31,257 nt of DNA. Origin: an uncultured Roseburia sp. (lineage in GTDB: Bacteria; Bacillota_A; Clostridia; Lachnospirales; Lachnospiraceae). Shown here in pieces: positions 7,319 through 16,000 of the stretch (its first letter is position 1; each line of letters opens with the position of its first letter). Position numbers and translations under genes: made by a program. The stretch covers positions 1 through 31,257 of the forward strand of contig CAAEAE010000110.1 in NCBI GenBank assembly GCA_900753715.1. The letters run 5' to 3'. The notes beneath the pieces were generated by a model, which ran no database searches, was not told the origin of the DNA, and was given only the letters and a program-made list of their open reading frames with translations.

Positions 7319-8125
7319 ATGAGTGATGCAATGAAGGTAATTTATATCTGTTTTCCGGGAGGAAAACACAAGGTTTTAACGATGAGCTATGATGACGGAA
7401 AACTGGCAGACAGACGGCTCGTCTCCATATTTAACCGCTATGGAATCAAGGGAACTTTTCACTTAAATTCCGGGATGCACGGACCGGAGCGGATTCCATC
7501 TGAGGAGTGGAAGGCTCTTTACGAGGGGCACGAGATGTCCTGTCATACCGTAACCCACCCGACGATTGCAAGAAGCCCGGTTGAACAGGTGGCAGTACAG
7601 GTGCTTGAGGACCGCAGATATATCGAGCGTATCGCAGGATATCCGGTGCGGGGACTTTCTTATCCAAACGGTTCTTATAATAAGGAAATCATCGAGCTTC
7701 TGCCAAAGCTTGGTATCGAGTACAGCCGCATTGTTGGAAATACGGATGATTTTTCCATGCCGGAAAATTACCTTGCATGGGAAGCAACCTGCCATCACAA
7801 CCATAACCTGATTGAGAACGGAAAGCGTTTCTTAGAACTCAAAAAGACCCAGTATATGTATATGATGTATGTGTGGGGACACAGCTACGAATTTGACCGC
7901 GACAATAACTGGGAGCTGATGGAAGAATTCTGTGAGATGATGAGCGGACAGGAGGATATCTGGTACGCAACGAATATCCAGATTGTGGACTATATGAAGG
8001 CGGCAAAAAATCTGAGATTTACACTGGACGGAGACCTTGTATACAATCCGAATGCGATGGATATCTGGATTCGTGTTGACGGAGAAATCAAAGTGATTCC
8101 GGGGGGACAGACCGTGCGCCTGTAG
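7319..8125 (+). CDS. Polysaccharide deacetylase family protein, apparently cytoplasmic
   Basis: This 268-residue protein has a divergent NodB-like fold. SYDDG carries D25 and D26, GTFHLN resembles the strand after motif 1, and CHTVTHP gives H76 and H80 as candidate metal ligands. SYPNGSY near 114-120 takes the place of the RPP motif. There is no signal peptide or membrane helix, unlike its upstream neighbour. AGGAGG at 7305-7310 sets the start. The substrate is unknown. Because the xylan locus begins right after its terminator, deacetylation of imported acetylated oligosaccharides is conceivable, but the gene has its own promoter and terminator and may be unrelated. Confidence 0.75.
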   Translation: MSDAMKVIYICFPGGKHKVLTMSYDDGKLADRRLVSIFNRYGIKGTFHLNSGMHGPERIPSEEWKALYEGHEMSCHTVTHPTIARSPVEQVAVQVLEDRRYIERIAGYPVRGLSYPNGSYNKEIIELLPKLGIEYSRIVGNTDDFSMPENYLAWEATCHHNHNLIENGKRFLELKKTQYMYMMYVWGHSYEFDRDNNWELMEEFCEMMSGQEDIWYATNIQIVDYMKAAKNLRFTLDGDLVYNPNAMDIWIRVDGEIKVIPGGQTVRL

Positions 8126-8139
8126 TTTGTGACAAAGAG

Positions 8140-8190
8140 AGCTTTCATAAAATGATTTATCAAAAAGTCATTTTGTGGGAGCTTTTTTTG
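8140..8190 (+). terminator. Rho-independent terminator after the second deacetylase
   Basis: A 16-bp stem with a few G-U pairs (8140-8155 with 8168-8183) encloses a 12-nt loop and runs straight into seven Ts at 8183-8189. It separates the deacetylase from the xylan locus. Confidence 0.88.
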
Positions 8191-8225
8191 CTGTAACGTT
8201 CGCAATAACTGGGGAGTGTGTGACA

Positions 8226-8263
8226 AAAACTAGGTAGATACTGCGGGGGAGATAGATTAAGAT
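8226..8263 (+). promoter_or_regulatory. Possible promoter of xylan unit 1 with a weak regulator box
   Basis: A TAGGTAG core at 8231-8237 is followed, 27 bases after its first T, by a -10-like TAAGAT at 8258-8263. The TAGGAAG boxes ahead of xylan units 2 and 3 show the same 27-base offset to their -10 elements. Outside the core, identity to those boxes is low. Confidence 0.4.
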
Positions 8264-8332
8264 AAAGCCATAGGAGATAGCAGAGTATTGATGAGCGGGG
8301 ATGTTCTTGATACGGAAAGGTATGGTTGAAAA

Positions 8333-10174
8333 ATGGCAGAAATTATGGGGTATACACGTACTGTGTGTGAAAATGAGTGCTATGAAGCAAAACTGGCATA
8401 CAGTATGCATCTGGCAATCAAAACGGAGAAGGAAAGTTTTACACCGTTCAATCATAATTCAGGGGTATTGTTTGCAAAAGCAACGGAAAATCTGGACGGT
8501 TCCCTGAATGCAAAGAGTATAAAGAGTCCGTGGCTGTTTAAGCAAAAGGATGGCGGATTTGGAGTGATGGCTGTCCGGGTGGAAGCAGAAGGGCAGGATG
8601 ATGAGGAGAGCAGAGGAAGGGTTCTGGTATGGGAATCAGAAAACCTGATTTCCTATCGGGAGCTTGGACTTTTAAAACTGGGAGAAGCATTTATTGACGC
8701 AGTTTCCTGTTATTATGAAGAGAAAATTGGAGCGTACGTTATCTGCTGGAGAGAGGAAGATGGAATCCTTCATTATGGAAAAGTCCCAAATCTTACTGCG
8801 GAATGTGTGGAACCATTGGCAGAAAAAGAACTGGCGGTGGCACAGCAGAAGGAAGAAAAATTGCAGGGAGAGGCGCAGAGGATGCCGGGAGAAGAATGGC
8901 ATCTGCCGGAAGGATGTGTCAGTGGAAATATTCTTGAAATCACAGAAGAGCAGGCGGATTATCTGAGAAAAAAATTGTGGACGCCGGTGAACACGGGGGT
9001 TTCCTTTCCGAAACAGGTGACAGCTTCTTCCTGGGAGGAACTAGAGAAGCAGGATGCTGTTTTGTATTACAGTGATGGAACAACGGTCAGACGGAAGGTG
9101 GACTGGGAAAAGGCGGACATTGATTTTAAAAAGCGGGGAAGGCAGACTGTTAAAGGAGCGATAAGACAGGAACATTTTGCATTTCCGGTTGCAATTAACC
9201 GCGCAGACCCCTGTGTGGCAAGATGGAATGGAAAGTATTATTTTATTGCAACAAACGATGCAGATGGAAACCACACACTGTATATCAGGGAGGCGGATAC
9301 GCTGGAAGGACTTGTCTGTGCACCGGAGCATTTGATTCTGGACTCGGATACCTATCCGGAAATCGGCGGACTTTTGTGGGCACCTGAATTTCATGAGATA
9401 AATGGAAAACTCTATATTTTTCATGCGGCGACGACAGGCGAATTTTACTGGGAAGAAAGCCACCTGATGGAGTTGAGGGAAGGTGGCAATCCGGTTTGCA
9501 GGGAAGACTGGTCAAGACCAAAACGAATCAAGTGCGCAGATGGCAGTGACATTTGTGAAGCGGGAAAAGAAATTACACTGGATATGACCTGCTTTTTCTG
9601 GGAGGGAGATTACTACGTCATCTGGTCACAGAGGCAGTTCCTGCCCAAAGACCTCGGAGCATGGCTTTATATTGCAAAACTGAATCCGGATAAGCCGGAG
9701 CAGTTATTGACGAAACCGGTGATTTTGTCAAAACCGGAGTATGGATGGGCAAATAACCATACATTTGTAGATGAAGGGCCGTTCGCATTACAGACGAAAG
9801 AAAAACTTTACGTTACCTTTTCGAGTGCGGCAGTTGATGTTACCTATGTGGTTGGATGCCTTGAAATAGAAAAAGGAAAGAATTTGCTGGATGCATCAAA
9901 CTGGCGGAAATATAACTATCCGATTCTGACTGCACGCAGTGTACCGGGAGAGTATGGAACCGGACACAACGCATATGTGATGGATGAAAATGGACTTACC
10001 TGGAACACGTATCATGCGAGACCGGGAAAAGAGGGACCGCGCAGCAGCGGAATCAGACGGGTACATTTTGATGTGGATGGGGCACCGATGTTAGATGTGA
10101 CGGAAGAAAGGGATGTGCTGGAAGAATTTAAAAGAGTGGAGACGGTGCTTGAAACAGCAGTGCAGGAAGAATGA
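8333..10174 (+). CDS. Family 43 glycoside hydrolase with extra N-terminal module
   Basis: This is a 613-residue protein without a signal peptide, so probably cytoplasmic. The GH43 five-bladed propeller occupies about residues 285-600. Proposed catalytic residues are the base D292 in NRADPCV, the pKa modulator D417 in TLDMTCFF and the acid E481 in VDEGPFAL. Residues about 225-280, with ASSWEEL and LYYSDGTT, resemble a bacterial Ig-like (Big_4) insert. Residues 35-155 look beta-rich and propeller-like but lack catalytic motifs. GH43 enzymes of xylan loci are beta-xylosidases or arabinofuranosidases; which applies here cannot be told. The nearest ribosome-like stretch, GGAAAGG, is 12 bases from the ATG, so the start is less certain than others. 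It leads a unit with GH10, a U32-like protein and GH3. Confidence 0.85.
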   Translation: MAEIMGYTRTVCENECYEAKLAYSMHLAIKTEKESFTPFNHNSGVLFAKATENLDGSLNAKSIKSPWLFKQKDGGFGVMAVRVEAEGQDDEESRGRVLVWESENLISYRELGLLKLGEAFIDAVSCYYEEKIGAYVICWREEDGILHYGKVPNLTAECVEPLAEKELAVAQQKEEKLQGEAQRMPGEEWHLPEGCVSGNILEITEEQADYLRKKLWTPVNTGVSFPKQVTASSWEELEKQDAVLYYSDGTTVRRKVDWEKADIDFKKRGRQTVKGAIRQEHFAFPVAINRADPCVARWNGKYYFIATNDADGNHTLYIREADTLEGLVCAPEHLILDSDTYPEIGGLLWAPEFHEINGKLYIFHAATTGEFYWEESHLMELREGGNPVCREDWSRPKRIKCADGSDICEAGKEITLDMTCFFWEGDYYVIWSQRQFLPKDLGAWLYIAKLNPDKPEQLLTKPVILSKPEYGWANNHTFVDEGPFALQTKEKLYVTFSSAAVDVTYVVGCLEIEKGKNLLDASNWRKYNYPILTARSVPGEYGTGHNAYVMDENGLTWNTYHARPGKEGPRSSGIRRVHFDVDGAPMLDVTEERDVLEEFKRVETVLETAVQEE

Positions 10175-10226
10175 AGTGAGAGCAGGCACAAGGTTTGCCT
10201 GTTGTGGGAAAGGCAAGATTATTTAT

Positions 10227-11552
10227 ATGAGAAATCGTTTATGGAAAATAAAATTTGCAGCATTGTGCATGGTATGGGGTATGATGACACTGGCAGGATG
10301 TAACGGAGAGGAGCGTGAGGAAGTGGATTTGATGTCTGAAATGACAGAAACAAGCGAGATTGCAGAAGCGGATGCAGGAGCAGATACGGAAGGAACAGAA
10401 CGAATGGAAGTCCCGCTGAAAGATGCAATTGGAGCGGTAATGGGGGAAGATTTTATTACGGGAACCAGCATCACGGGATTTGACATTAAAGACGAACGTG
10501 AGATGGAACTTGTGACAAGACATTTTAACGCCGTCACGCTTGGAAATGAACTGAAACCGGATGCAATTTTTGGTTACAGCAGGGTGTGTCCGGGACAGGA
10601 GACCGTGACATTAAACGGAGAAGAACTGGCTGTTCCCAAAACGGATTTCAGTCTTGCAGAACAGATTCTTGATGTGATTTTAGAGTGGAACGAGGAACAT
10701 CCGGATAATTTTATCCGGGTCAGAGGGCATGTGCTGGTGTGGCATTCCCAGACACCGGAGTGGTTTTTCCATGAGAATTATGATGAAACCCGGGACTATG
10801 TAGATAAAGATACGATGACAAGGCGTGAGGAATGGTACATAAAGACCGTTTTGGAACATTTTACCGGAGAAGACAGCAAATACAGAGAACTTTTTTATGG
10901 CTGGGATGTAGTGAATGAAGCGGTCAGTGACAATACGGGTACTTACCGCAGTGATGTAGAAAATTCAAGCTGGTGGGCAGTTTACGGGAGTCCGGAATAT
11001 ATCTGTAACGCATTTGTGTTTGCAAACCGGTATGCACCTTCAAATGTAGAACTGTATTACAATGATTATAACGAGTGGTACAATGTGAAAATAAACGGAA
11101 TCATACAGCTTCTTGAGGATGTAAAGAATACACAAGGGGCAAGGATTGACGGAATGGGAATGCAGGGGCATTACCAGACGGAGAAAAGTCCGAGTGCAGA
11201 TGAATTTGAGCGGGCAGCGAGAACGTTTGCAAGAATTGTCGGAAAAGTACAGGTGACAGAACTGGATATGGCAGCGAGTGCTTCCTATGACGGAACAGAT
11301 GCCACAAGAGACGAGGAGTTTGACAGGCAGGCAAAACGGTATCAGAAGCTTTATCAGACAATGCAGAAATTAAAAGCGGATGGCGTTAATATTTCCGGTA
11401 TGACCGTCTGGGGAGTGGTAGATAAATATTCGTGGCTTCAGACGGCAAACAATGTGGGCGGAGCATCGGATGGAACTAGAAAACAGTGTCCGCTGCTGTT
11501 TGATGACAATTATGAGGCAAAACCTTCGTACTGGGTTTTTGTGGAGGAGTAG
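10227..11552 (+). CDS. GH10 endo-1,4-beta-xylanase, surface lipoprotein
   Basis: The enzyme cuts internal beta-1,4 bonds of xylan. The 441-residue product starts with a lipoprotein signal peptide whose lipobox is LAGC at 22-25, followed by a 40-residue acidic linker, so it should be tethered outside the cell membrane. The GH10 barrel spans about residues 65-440. GHVLVWHSQTP lies near 167-177, the acid/base E231 is in DVVNEAV, and the nucleophile E345 is in VTELDM. The late WGVVDKYSWL segment is typical of the family. The frame is open upstream to 10113 inside the previous gene, but the signal peptide fits a start at 10227; the ribosome site there is weak. It is the only enzyme of the locus with a clear export signal. 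Confidence 0.92.
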   Translation: MRNRLWKIKFAALCMVWGMMTLAGCNGEEREEVDLMSEMTETSEIAEADAGADTEGTERMEVPLKDAIGAVMGEDFITGTSITGFDIKDEREMELVTRHFNAVTLGNELKPDAIFGYSRVCPGQETVTLNGEELAVPKTDFSLAEQILDVILEWNEEHPDNFIRVRGHVLVWHSQTPEWFFHENYDETRDYVDKDTMTRREEWYIKTVLEHFTGEDSKYRELFYGWDVVNEAVSDNTGTYRSDVENSSWWAVYGSPEYICNAFVFANRYAPSNVELYYNDYNEWYNVKINGIIQLLEDVKNTQGARIDGMGMQGHYQTEKSPSADEFERAARTFARIVGKVQVTELDMAASASYDGTDATRDEEFDRQAKRYQKLYQTMQKLKADGVNISGMTVWGVVDKYSWLQTANNVGGASDGTRKQCPLLFDDNYEAKPSYWVFVEE

Positions 11553-11555
11553 CAT

Positions 11556-12512
11556 ATGAAAATGACAGCAAAATTTCATCTTCCGGGGCTTCGTTATAAT
11601 TATCCGTTAAATATGATGCTTCTCAGCCTCAAAGAAAAATATCCTCATTATTTCCGGGATAATATTGAGATTGCATCTTTCTTTGGGGAATTTCCAACTT
11701 CGTTGTGGAATGGTGGAAGATTCAGTAACGGGGATCAGTGCGACAGACGCTTTGTGGAAGAAGTGGTAAAGAGCATAAATACCAGAGGAATTCCGGTGCG
11801 TTACACTTATACAAATCCGCTGCTCACAGAGGAAGACCTTGCGGATGCCTATTGCAATTTCTGTATGAAGACGGCGGACAACGGAAAGAATGAGGTGCTG
11901 GTTGTATCCCCGATATTAGAGGCGTATATCAGGAAGAATTACCCGGGATTTACGATAAACAGTTCTACCTGTAAGGAAATCCGTGGTATTGAAGGTGTCA
12001 ACGAGGAATTAAAAAAGGATTATGGACTGGTGGTACTTGATTATAATCTGAATAACCAGTTCGGGGAATTGCAAAAGATTACGGATAAATCCCGCTGTGA
12101 ACTTTTGGTTAATGCATGCTGTATTCCGGAATGCCCAAGAAGAGGAGAGCATTACCGCACAATTGCGAAGCAGCAGCGCATAACATTAAAGAACCGCAGG
12201 CATCCGGCAGATAAACAGATACCAGTGCCCGGCTGGCACTGTGAATACGGAAACTGTAACAGTATCTATGATATTCAGGAATACAAGACTTTTATTTCGG
12301 CAGAGGACATATGGGAGAAATATCTGCCAATGGGATTTTGTAATTTTAAAATTGAAGGACGCACAGCAGATTATTTTAATCTGATTGATACCTATTGTTA
12401 CTATCTGATGGAGCCAAAATATAGAGATGAAGCAAGACTGCTCCTTCTGATGAATCTGGAACGGAGCCGGGTTATCCGGGTGAGTAAACCGAAACCTGGA
12501 AACTGGCAGTAA
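11556..12512 (+). CDS. Cysteine-rich U32-peptidase-like protein of unknown function
   Basis: I do not recognise this 318-residue protein as a characterised enzyme. Its alternating strands and helices, and a KIEGR motif at 265-269 preceded by MGFCNF, resemble the U32 peptidase-like TIM barrel family, in which several members (UbiU, UbiV and related RNA hydroxylases) carry Fe-S clusters or conserved cysteines. It has 12 cysteines, including C181, C188, C189 and C193 in one stretch (NACCIPECPRR), C229 and C234, and C262. There is no signal peptide. It starts three bases after the GH10 stop, with GGAGGAG as ribosome site, and lies ahead of the GH3 gene, so it is co-transcribed with xylan enzymes. 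Why such a protein is here is unknown. Confidence 0.65.
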   Translation: MKMTAKFHLPGLRYNYPLNMMLLSLKEKYPHYFRDNIEIASFFGEFPTSLWNGGRFSNGDQCDRRFVEEVVKSINTRGIPVRYTYTNPLLTEEDLADAYCNFCMKTADNGKNEVLVVSPILEAYIRKNYPGFTINSSTCKEIRGIEGVNEELKKDYGLVVLDYNLNNQFGELQKITDKSRCELLVNACCIPECPRRGEHYRTIAKQQRITLKNRRHPADKQIPVPGWHCEYGNCNSIYDIQEYKTFISAEDIWEKYLPMGFCNFKIEGRTADYFNLIDTYCYYLMEPKYRDEARLLLLMNLERSRVIRVSKPKPGNWQ

Positions 12513-12550
12513 ATAGAAATAACATAAGAGAGAATAAGGCAGGGAAAGAG

Positions 12551-14686
12551 ATGGAATTAAATCAGAATCAGGAAAAATTAAAAGAGTATCGTAAACGTGC
12601 CAAAGAGCTGGTTGCGCAGATGACGCTGGAGGAAAAGGTCGGGCAGACGCTTTATCAGGCACCTGCAATCCCAAGACTTGGGATAAAGGCGTACAACTGG
12701 TGGAACGAGGCACTGCACGGTGTGGCAAGAGCGGGAACGGCAACTGTATTTCCACAGGCAATCGGAATGGCTGCTACATTTGACGAGGATTTACTGGAGC
12801 AGGTGGGAGATGCTGTTTCCACAGAGGCGAGAGCAAAGTTTAATATGCAGCAGAAAGCCGATGACACAGATATCTATAAGGGACTGACTTTCTGGGCACC
12901 GAACGTGAATATTTTCAGAGACCCGAGGTGGGGGAGAGGACATGAGACTTTCGGAGAGGATCCGTATCTTACAAGCCGGCTTGGAGTCCGTTATGTTATG
13001 GGGTTACAGGGGCATGATGAGGACTATTTAAAGGCAGCAGCCTGCGCAAAGCATTTTGCAGTGCACAGCGGACCGGAAAGTGTGCGACATGAATTTAATG
13101 CAGAGGTCAGCGAACAGGATTTAAGGGAAACCTATCTGCCGGCATTTAAAGCCTGCGTGCAGGAGGGAAAAGTAGAAGCAGTGATGGGTGCTTACAACCG
13201 GACGAATGGGGCACCATGCTGTGGAAACAGCTATCTGTTACAGGATATTCTGCGAAAAGAATGGGGCTTTGAAGGACACGTTACCTCAGACTGCTGGGCA
13301 ATTAAAGACTTTCATGAGGGACATCTGGTGACAAGTACGCCGGTGGAATCGGTTTCTATGGCAATGAACAATGGATGTGACCTTAATTGTGGAAATCTGT
13401 TCCATTTTCTGACACAGGCGGTGGAAAACGGAATGGTAGATGAGAAACGGCTCGATGAAGCAGTGGAAAATCTGTTTATGGCGCGCATGAAATTAGGCGT
13501 TTTAGATAAAAAAGAAGAGAATCCATTCGATAAGATTCCGTATACCGTTGTGGATTCCGAGGAAATGCGGAAATTAAACCGTGAGGTGGCAAGACGTTCT
13601 GTGGTACTGTTAAAGAATGAGAATCATATCCTGCCACTCGATAAGAAGAAATTACATACCATCGGAGTCATCGGACCAAATGCCGATAGCCGCAAGGCAC
13701 TTGTTGGAAATTATGAGGGAACTTCTTCACGCTATATTACAGTGTTAGAGGGAATCGAAGATTATGTCGGGGAGAACGTGCGTGTTCTTTATTCGGAAGG
13801 CTGCCACCTCTACCGTGACCGCACCAGTAATCTTGCGATGGAGCACGACCGGGATTCCGAGGTGCGGGCAGTCTGCGAGGCGAGTGATGTCGTCATTGCA
13901 GTGGTAGGACTTGATGCAACGCTTGAGGGTGAAGAGGGAGATACCGGAAATGAGTACGGAAGCGGTGATAAGCCGAACCTGAATCTTCCGGGCTTACAGC
14001 CGGACATCATCCGTATCGCAAAGGAAAGCGGAAAACCGGTAATTGTAGTTTTACTTGCCGGAAGTGCGATGGCTCTTTCCTGGGAGGATGAACACGTTGA
14101 CGCAATTCTTGACGGTTTTTACCCGGGTGCGCAGGGCGGGGCTGCCATTGCAGAGATTTTATTTGGAGGGGCAAACCCAGAAGGAAAACTTCCGATTACG
14201 TTTTATCAGACAACCGAGGAACTGCCGGAGTTTACAGACTATGCGATGAAGGGAAGAACCTACCGCTATATGGAGAATGAGGCGCTCTATCCGTTTGGCT
14301 ATGGCTTGTCTTATACGACCTATGCGTATGGAAACTTAGAGTGTGTCAAGCCGTTTGATGCACAGGATGGAATTACATTACAGGTTACGGTTACTAATAC
14401 CGGAGACAGGGAGGGCACCGAAACCTTACAGGTGTATGTAAAGGCAAAGCGGGAGGGGACGCCAAATCCACAGCTTAAGTATGTGAAAAAAATAACATTA
14501 AAGCCGGGCGAATCTGTGACAGAGGAAATTCACCTTTCGCCGGAAGCGTTTATGCTCTATGACGAGAAGGGAAACTTCACACTTGAAAAAGGTGCGTATG
14601 ATATTTTTGTGGGCGGCTGCCAGCCGGATGCAAGGAGTGCGGCACTGACCGGAAATGCACCGCAGAAATTGACAGTGACATATTAG
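12551..14686 (+). CDS. GH3 beta-xylosidase (probable)
   Basis: This retaining exo-enzyme probably releases xylose from the non-reducing end of xylo-oligosaccharides in the cytoplasm. The 711-residue protein has the GH3 N-terminal barrel, with YNWWNEALHG at 48-57, the RDPRWGRGHETFGEDP stretch near 123-138, AKHF near 167-170 and the nucleophile D247 in VTSDCWAI. The GH3 C-terminal alpha/beta sandwich follows (about 360-570), then a fibronectin III-like domain (about 600-705). The WWNEALHG motif is typical of beta-xylosidases among GH3 enzymes, though some act also on arabinosides or glucosides. No signal peptide is present. AGGGAAAGAG precedes the ATG. It is the last gene before a strong terminator. 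Confidence 0.92.
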   Translation: MELNQNQEKLKEYRKRAKELVAQMTLEEKVGQTLYQAPAIPRLGIKAYNWWNEALHGVARAGTATVFPQAIGMAATFDEDLLEQVGDAVSTEARAKFNMQQKADDTDIYKGLTFWAPNVNIFRDPRWGRGHETFGEDPYLTSRLGVRYVMGLQGHDEDYLKAAACAKHFAVHSGPESVRHEFNAEVSEQDLRETYLPAFKACVQEGKVEAVMGAYNRTNGAPCCGNSYLLQDILRKEWGFEGHVTSDCWAIKDFHEGHLVTSTPVESVSMAMNNGCDLNCGNLFHFLTQAVENGMVDEKRLDEAVENLFMARMKLGVLDKKEENPFDKIPYTVVDSEEMRKLNREVARRSVVLLKNENHILPLDKKKLHTIGVIGPNADSRKALVGNYEGTSSRYITVLEGIEDYVGENVRVLYSEGCHLYRDRTSNLAMEHDRDSEVRAVCEASDVVIAVVGLDATLEGEEGDTGNEYGSGDKPNLNLPGLQPDIIRIAKESGKPVIVVLLAGSAMALSWEDEHVDAILDGFYPGAQGGAAIAEILFGGANPEGKLPITFYQTTEELPEFTDYAMKGRTYRYMENEALYPFGYGLSYTTYAYGNLECVKPFDAQDGITLQVTVTNTGDREGTETLQVYVKAKREGTPNPQLKYVKKITLKPGESVTEEIHLSPEAFMLYDEKGNFTLEKGAYDIFVGGCQPDARSAALTGNAPQKLTVTY

Positions 14687-14697
14687 AAGAGACGAGT

Positions 14698-14730
14698 AAA
14701 AATGCTCCGCCGGAAGGCGGGGCATTTTTC
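14698..14730 (+). terminator. Rho-independent terminator closing xylan unit 1
   Basis: A 14-bp stem with one G-U pair (14698-14711 with 14716-14729) and a GGAA loop ends in five Ts. It starts 12 bases after the GH3 stop codon. Confidence 0.92.
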
Positions 14731-14754
14731 GCAATATATGGGAAAAAGAAGGCT

Positions 14755-14792
14755 AGGGTTAGGAAGTATTTGGATAAAAAAACAGATATGAT
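14755..14792 (+). promoter_or_regulatory. Promoter of xylan unit 2 with 19-bp activator-type box
   Basis: AGGGTTAGGAAGTATTTGG at 14755-14773 is followed 13 bases later by TATGAT at 14787-14792. No -35 consensus is present; the box covers roughly -44 to -26. The same arrangement precedes unit 3 (17 of 19 bases identical, same spacing). This is typical of promoters that need an activator bound next to RNA polymerase. Confidence 0.7.
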
Positions 14793-14832
14793 AGTAGTAA
14801 AAGAACAGAATCTTGTGAAGGGGGAAAAATAG

Positions 14833-15978
14833 ATGACAGGTGCATTTGAGACAGGAATTTACCGGAATGTCTTTAAGGAGTGTGGTTACACAGAGGCAGA
14901 AATAGAGCAGAGGGTAGAGGATACATTCCGTCGTATTTTTCATGGGACAAAGGAGGAATGCTTTTATCATGAAGTCGGGGAAGATATGGCGTATGTGGAA
15001 GATACCGGAAATCATGACGTGCGCACGGAAGGAATGTCCTATGGCATGATGGTGTGCGTACAGCTTGACAGAAAAGAGGAATTTGACCGTCTGTGGAAAT
15101 GGGCGCGGACATATATGTATTTAGAAGGCGGCAGCGGGCATAATTATTTTGCGTGGTCCTGTGCGGTTGATGGAAGCAAAAATGCCGAGGGACCGGCGCC
15201 CGATGGAGAAGAATTTTTTGCAATGGCACTCTTTTTTGCATCAAACCGCTGGGGAGATGGGGATGGAATTTTCGCATATAGCAAAGAGGCGCGAGCAATT
15301 CTGTCTGAGTGTATTCACAAGGGGGAAGAGGGGCATCCGGGAGAACCGATGTGGAATCCGGACCTTCATCTGATTAAATTTATCACAAATGTAGAATTTA
15401 CAGATCCGTCCTATCATCTGCCACATTTTTATGAATTGTTTGCGTTGTGGGCAGATGAGAAAGACCGTACATTCTGGAAAAAGGCAGCGGAGGCGAGCCG
15501 GGACTATCTGCATCTTGCCTGTCATGAAAAAACCGGGTTATGTGCAGAATATGCGGATTATGATGGAAAACCTCATGAGGGGGATGTACAGTGGTTTGGA
15601 CGTCATGACTGGTATTACAGCGATGCCTATCGCACGATTGCAAATATCGGGCTGGATTATCTGTGGTTTAAAAAAGACCCATGGCAGGTGGAAAATGCCA
15701 ACCGCCTCCAGCGATTCTACTGTGAGGAACAGAGAGAACATTGGGATGGAGTTTTTCTGATCGACGGAACAAGGCTTGAAGAGAAGGCACTGCATCCGAC
15801 TGCCATTATCGCCGTGAATGCCCAGGCATCTTTAGCGGCAGATGGAAAATATGCCGTGGAGTGCGTAAAAAGGTTTTGGGAAACACCGCTTCGCACAGGA
15901 GACAGGCGCTATTATGATAATTTTCTGTATCTGTTTGCAATGCTTGCGCTGAGTGGAAATTACCGTATCTGGAAATAA
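14833..15978 (+). CDS. GH8 reducing-end xylose-releasing exo-oligoxylanase
   Basis: This 381-residue cytoplasmic enzyme of GH8 removes single xylose units from the reducing end of xylo-oligosaccharides, by inversion. The catalytic acid is E66 in TEGMSYGMM. D124 in PAPDGEEFFA matches the conserved substrate-binding aspartate, and the later FGRHDWYYSDAYRTI segment holds the probable base. The length and motifs fit characterised Rex enzymes rather than GH8 cellulases or chitosanases. No signal peptide is seen. AAGGGG with about eight bases spacing sets the ATG at 14833. It leads unit 2, directly downstream of the activator-type promoter. Confidence 0.92.
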   Translation: MTGAFETGIYRNVFKECGYTEAEIEQRVEDTFRRIFHGTKEECFYHEVGEDMAYVEDTGNHDVRTEGMSYGMMVCVQLDRKEEFDRLWKWARTYMYLEGGSGHNYFAWSCAVDGSKNAEGPAPDGEEFFAMALFFASNRWGDGDGIFAYSKEARAILSECIHKGEEGHPGEPMWNPDLHLIKFITNVEFTDPSYHLPHFYELFALWADEKDRTFWKKAAEASRDYLHLACHEKTGLCAEYADYDGKPHEGDVQWFGRHDWYYSDAYRTIANIGLDYLWFKKDPWQVENANRLQRFYCEEQREHWDGVFLIDGTRLEEKALHPTAIIAVNAQASLAADGKYAVECVKRFWETPLRTGDRRYYDNFLYLFAMLALSGNYRIWK

Positions 15979-16000
15979 ACAGGGAATGAGGGGGAAAATG

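Noticed and set aside
8190..8207. Possible CcpA (cre) site, TGTAACGTTCGCA
   Set aside because: The central CG is out of register with the cre consensus by one base, and the flanks do not match.
10113..10226. Upstream extension of the GH10 xylanase frame
   Set aside because: It overlaps the GH43 gene and would place the lipoprotein signal peptide internally.
12186..12761. 191-residue minus-strand frame
   Set aside because: It is opposite the U32-like and GH3 genes, has no ribosome site or domain, and is explained by codon bias of the plus strand.
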